In this document: positions 4,208 to 6,276 of the stretch, one piece after another | Position numbering within the stretch: the stretch's first letter is position 1 | How the letters are laid out: the number at the start of each line of letters is the position of its first letter | DNA from: an uncultured Clostridium sp. | GTDB taxonomy: Bacteria > Bacillota > Clostridia > Lachnospirales > Lachnospiraceae | Reading direction: 5' to 3' | Assembly: GCA_905192625.1 (NCBI GenBank) | Contig: CAJJLI010000141.1 | Coordinates: 1 to 6,276 of the forward strand | DNA length: 6,276 nt | Notes under the pieces: generated by a model | What the model saw: the letters and a program-made list of their open reading frames with translations, nothing else | Told to the model about the DNA's origin: nothing | Databases searched by the model: none | Translations under genes and position numbers: made by a program

Positions 4208-5166
4208 TATTTCCTCCAATACCCCTTATTCATACTACTCCATATTACAAGACTTTTTGGTAAGCTAGAATAATGTTTTCCCATAAAATATCCGACATAT
4301 TTGGCTGCACTTTCGAAGAAATACTCAATCATACTTAAATATTCTTTGCGATCTAATAAAAAAGCCATCGTCTGTTTCACCATCTTAATTCCTTCTGACT
4401 CAGAAGGCACCGAGGAAAAGATTTCTTTGTATTCATTGTGTGAAACGCCTAAATCAAAATTTCTATGAAATTGTTCTTCTATCGAATAATTATGCGAATG
4501 AATTACTAATGCCTCAGATACATACGCGATTTTATAATCCGCTTCGATTGCTTTAGCTGCATATATCATATCTTCATTGAAAATTGTTCGAGTAACAAAA
4601 CCACCAAGGCTTTGAAAAACCTCTCTTTGATACATCGCACAAACATTGGAGCAAAAATACGTTTTAATGCCCAATTTAGCCTTGTCCTCTTTTGATTTCA
4701 CAAAACTCTTCTCTGGATAATTAAATATTCTAGTATACGCCTCTGTCGTTTTTGCTGTTTCATCTGCCAATTGTCTTGCATAGGCTGCTGCTACCATTTC
4801 ATCTGAGAAGGATGCTAAGAGTTTTTCTATAAGAAACTCATTCTTAGGAATGGCATCTTGCGTCATATATAACAAATAGTCTGCATTGCTTAAGCTTGCC
4901 CCATAATGTCTAGTACCACCATGGTCAAACTCATCTTTCTTAATCGAATGCACAGCTATATTAATCTCACCTGTACCTGGTAAATGAATCCCACATAAGG
5001 TTTTCTCTATTCGCTCTCTAATTAAAGCAGTGGAATACTCAGGTAATACCTCTGTGTTTAATATTATAATATTGTTCGGTTTATTAGTTTGTTTTACCAA
5101 CATTTTTAATAAACGTTCAAATTTGTGATTTGGTTTATATACAGGAATAATCACGTCAACACTCAT
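4207..5166 (-). CDS. Family 2 glycosyltransferase, rhamnosyltransferase-like (first gene of the pair)
   Basis: A 319-residue GT-A-fold glycosyltransferase. It opens with VDVIIPVYKPN (3-13) and carries FDHGGTRHYGA (80-90), the signature segment of RfbF-type rhamnosyltransferases. Next come the DXD-equivalent MTQDAIP (101-107), the FNEDM catalytic-base region (196-200), IHSHNYS (222-228) and FDLGVSHNE (237-245). There is no transmembrane segment, so it is probably cytosolic or peripheral, acting on a lipid-linked acceptor in capsule, wall-polysaccharide or O-antigen-like synthesis. The ATG at 5166-5164 has a perfect AGGAGG six bases upstream on the minus strand. It overlaps the following glycosyltransferase by one base and the two are surely co-transcribed from the structured leader at 5220-5311. 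No rml sugar-nucleotide genes, flippase or polymerase are in view. Sugar specificity is inferred from motif resemblance only. Confidence 0.93.
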   Translation of the reverse strand: MSVDVIIPVYKPNHKFERLLKMLVKQTNKPNNIIILNTEVLPEYSTALIRERIEKTLCGIHLPGTGEINIAVHSIKKDEFDHGGTRHYGASLSNADYLLYMTQDAIPKNEFLIEKLLASFSDEMVAAAYARQLADETAKTTEAYTRIFNYPEKSFVKSKEDKAKLGIKTYFCSNVCAMYQREVFQSLGGFVTRTIFNEDMIYAAKAIEADYKIAYVSEALVIHSHNYSIEEQFHRNFDLGVSHNEYKEIFSSVPSESEGIKMVKQTMAFLLDRKEYLSMIEYFFESAAKYVGYFMGKHYSSLPKSLVIWSSMNKGYWRK

Positions 5167-5219
5167 ATATTACCTCCTGGAATTAAAAGCTCTTATAAGC
5201 TAATCTATATATCTTGTAC

Positions 5220-5225
5220 ATTATA
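5220..5225 (-). promoter_or_regulatory. Proximal extended -10 (P2) of the glycosyltransferase operon
   Basis: On the minus strand the sequence reads TGATATAATG, a perfect TATAAT hexamer with the TGn extension. It would start transcription near 5213, about 47 bases before the first glycosyltransferase. There is no good -35. The inverted repeat 5225-5249 covers where a -35 and spacer would lie, so a bound protein there would block it. Confidence 0.45.
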
Positions 5226-5249
5226 TCATGAACAACAACAGTTCATGAT
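5225..5249. promoter_or_regulatory. Perfect 9-bp inverted repeat, operator or leader hairpin
   Basis: ATCATGAAC (5225-5233) and GTTCATGAT (5241-5249) are perfect inverted repeats with a 7-base spacer (AACAACA). If transcribed from the upstream promoter, the minus-strand RNA forms a hairpin with loop UGUUGUU. That loop is complementary to the CAACAA found just 5' of the stem in the RNA (plus-strand TTGTTG, 5252-5257), so a pseudoknot or alternative pairing is possible. As DNA it overlaps the proximal promoter like an operator. Confidence 0.5.
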
Positions 5250-5265
5250 CCTTGTTGCTCCAATC

Positions 5266-5292
5266 GTTATACACAAGCGAGCTTGTGATAAC
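5266..5292. promoter_or_regulatory. 12-bp inverted repeat in the glycosyltransferase leader
   Basis: GTTAT (5266-5270) plus CACAAGC (5272-5278) pair with GCTTGTG (5281-5287) plus ATAAC (5288-5292), leaving one bulged base (5271) and a GA centre. It lies between the two extended -10 copies and would be the first stem of an RNA from the distal promoter. There is no U-run after it on either strand, so termination is unlikely. Confidence 0.5.
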
Positions 5293-5305
5293 TCATTCCG
5301 CTTTC

Positions 5306-5311
5306 ATTATA
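5306..5311 (-). promoter_or_regulatory. Distal extended -10 (P1) of the glycosyltransferase operon
   Basis: The minus strand reads TGATATAATG, an extended -10 with a perfect TATAAT. A TTGACT hexamer (plus 5324-5329) lies only 12 bases upstream, too close for a normal -35. The 11-bp sequence CATTATATCAT containing it (5305-5315) is repeated exactly at 5219-5229. Transcription from here would give a leader of about 130 bases with both inverted repeats. Confidence 0.45.
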
Positions 5312-5367
5312 TCATCTTTTTTGAGTCAATGTATGAAACATTCCCTAAATCGAAGAAAATTTTTATA

Positions 5368-5412
5368 AACTTTGTATAAAGTTATCAAGACTTGATAAAC
5401 TCTTAGGGTTTA
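5368..5412 (-). terminator. Weak terminator region downstream of threonine aldolase
   Basis: Three short adjoining inverted repeats lie just past the aldolase stop: AACTTT/AAAGTT (5368-5373/5378-5383), TTATCAAG/CTTGATAA (5382-5389/5391-5398) and TAAACTC/GGGTTTA (5396-5402/5406-5412). On the minus strand none is followed by a proper U-run and the last has a C/A mismatch. They may act together as a 3' end, but read-through into the glycosyltransferases is possible. Confidence 0.25.
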
Positions 5413-5419
5413 TAGAGAA

Positions 5420-6276
5420 TTATATTGCTTTTAGTAAGGCATCCACTGCTTCTTCTTTCGTTGCCCATGATGTAACAAAACGTACACAAGTATTTTCCTG
5501 ATCTACGACTTCTTGTTTTTCAAATAGGAACTCTGTCTCTAGCTCCTCTAATTTTTCATTTGGTAGAATAACAAACAACTGGTTGGAATACGAATCCGTT
5601 TTTAGTTGATATCCTTTTCCTAAAAAACCTTCCTTGATTCTTAATGCCATTTCATTTGCATGTTTTCCTAATTCTAAATACAAATCGTCCGTAAAAAGCT
5701 CTAGAAATTGAATTCCTAGCAATCTTCCTTTCGCGAGCAAACCACCTCGTTGTTTTATATGATATCGGAAATCTTCCTTTAATGCTTCATTACATATTAC
5801 AAGTGCTTCACCGAACAATGCTCCATTTTTTGTGCCACCAATGTAAAAGACATCCGTTAAGTTTGGCAAGTCTTCTAGTAATATATCATTTTCTTTCGAT
5901 GCAAGAGCGGATCCTAATCTTGCCCCGTCTAAAAACAAATACAAAGATAGTTCTTTGCAACATTCATAGATTTCTTTTAATTCATCTTTTTTATACAAGG
6001 TTCCTAATTCTGTCGTGTCAGAGATATAAACCATTTTAGGCTGAACCATATGTTCATCGGGATGATTATCACATACTTCTTTGATTAATGATGCAGTTAT
6101 TTTACCGTCTGTAGTGTTTACGGTTAAAACCTTATGTCCAGTTGCTTCAATGGCTCCTGTCTCATGCACATTAATATGGCCTGTATTTGCTGCAATGACT
6201 GCTTGATGCGGACGAAGCGCTGACGCAATCACTGTTTGATTTGTTTGTGTTCCACCAACAAAAAAATGAACATCTG
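5420..6276 (-). CDS. ltaE: Low-specificity L-threonine aldolase, 5' end outside the window
   Basis: A pyridoxal-phosphate enzyme of aspartate-aminotransferase fold that cleaves L-threonine or L-allo-threonine to glycine and acetaldehyde in the cytoplasm. 284 residues are visible; the family is about 340 long, so roughly 55 N-terminal residues are missing beyond 6276. The frame is open to the edge (DVHFFVGGTQTNQT), and a GTG at 6232 is an internal Val, not the start. Visible motifs: GGTQTNQ, NTGHINVHETGAIE with the His expected to stack on the cofactor, LFLDGARLGSAL with the Asp that binds the cofactor nitrogen, FYIGGTKNGALFGEAL with the Schiff-base Lys (codon at 5830-5828), and KQRGGLLAKGR with a substrate-binding Arg. 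The C-terminal domain ends at ...EEAVDALLKAI. The FYIGGTKNG form is the clostridial/beta-eliminating-lyase-like branch. It lies 253 bp upstream of the glycosyltransferase operon, with no evident functional link. Confidence 0.92.
   Translation of the reverse strand, partial: DVHFFVGGTQTNQTVIASALRPHQAVIAANTGHINVHETGAIEATGHKVLTVNTTDGKITASLIKEVCDNHPDEHMVQPKMVYISDTTELGTLYKKDELKEIYECCKELSLYLFLDGARLGSALASKENDILLEDLPNLTDVFYIGGTKNGALFGEALVICNEALKEDFRYHIKQRGGLLAKGRLLGIQFLELFTDDLYLELGKHANEMALRIKEGFLGKGYQLKTDSYSNQLFVILPNEKLEELETEFLFEKQEVVDQENTCVRFVTSWATKEEAVDALLKAI

Noticed and set aside
4208..4219. TTG start adding MEEI to the downstream glycosyltransferase
   Set aside because: The TTGGAGG is the ribosome binding site for the ATG at 4207; the family sequence starts at MSTVNIVMATYNG.
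6230..6232. GTG at 6232 as the start of threonine aldolase
   Set aside because: Conserved family sequence (HFFVGGTQTNQT) continues upstream in frame to the window edge.
1..6276. CRISPR array, tRNA/rRNA gene, insertion sequence or phage genes
   Set aside because: No regularly spaced direct repeats, no cloverleaf or rRNA-like tract, and no transposase, integrase or phage-type protein was seen in any frame.

Overview
The window looks like chromosome from a low-GC, Gram-positive anaerobe of the class Clostridia. A Lachnospiraceae-type genome fits best. The reasons are the AT-rich composition, strong AGGAGG-type ribosome binding sites, a clostridial-style chemotaxis receptor tail, a clostridial-type threonine aldolase and a free-standing carbamate kinase. 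This placement is inferred from gene character, not from a database match.

Layout. At the left edge about 45 bases read as a piece of thioredoxin reductase (trxB). They run straight into the cytoplasmic signalling tail of a methyl-accepting chemotaxis protein in a different frame, so the window opens on a rearrangement or an assembly junction. The receptor tail ends at 671 and is followed by a strong bidirectional terminator (684-742). Next comes a 122-bp element closed by perfect 12-bp inverted repeats (769-890). Methylglyoxal synthase (mgsA, minus strand, 906-1385) follows. A divergent, AT-rich intergenic region with a 14-bp palindrome separates it from carbamate kinase (arcC, plus strand, 1769-2701). 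The arcC leader carries two hairpins, the second lying directly before the ribosome binding site. After arcC there is a small unrecognised gene for a 49-residue, lysine-rich, aromatic-free protein (2804-2953). Its upstream region has a 12-bp tandem repeat overlapping a perfect inverted repeat. A long terminator hairpin (3052-3092) separates it from the minus-strand genes.

The right half is on the minus strand. Two family 2 glycosyltransferases, both rhamnosyltransferase-like, form an overlapping (TAATG) two-gene operon. It is transcribed from a leader region (5167-5419) that holds two strong inverted repeats and two copies of an extended -10 sequence. Upstream of that, entering from the right edge, is a low-specificity L-threonine aldolase whose N-terminus lies outside the window.

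How the genes fit together. mgsA (triose-phosphate overflow, normally restrained by phosphate) and arcC (ATP from carbamoyl phosphate) are divergently arranged metabolic genes and could share control from the region between them. The glycosyltransferase pair probably adds sugars, likely rhamnose, to a surface polysaccharide, but no other polysaccharide genes are visible. Nothing here forms an obvious defence system, mobile element or CRISPR array. The most unusual signals are the trxB/receptor junction, the 122-bp nested inverted-repeat element, the structured leaders of arcC and the glycosyltransferase operon, and the small orphan protein.
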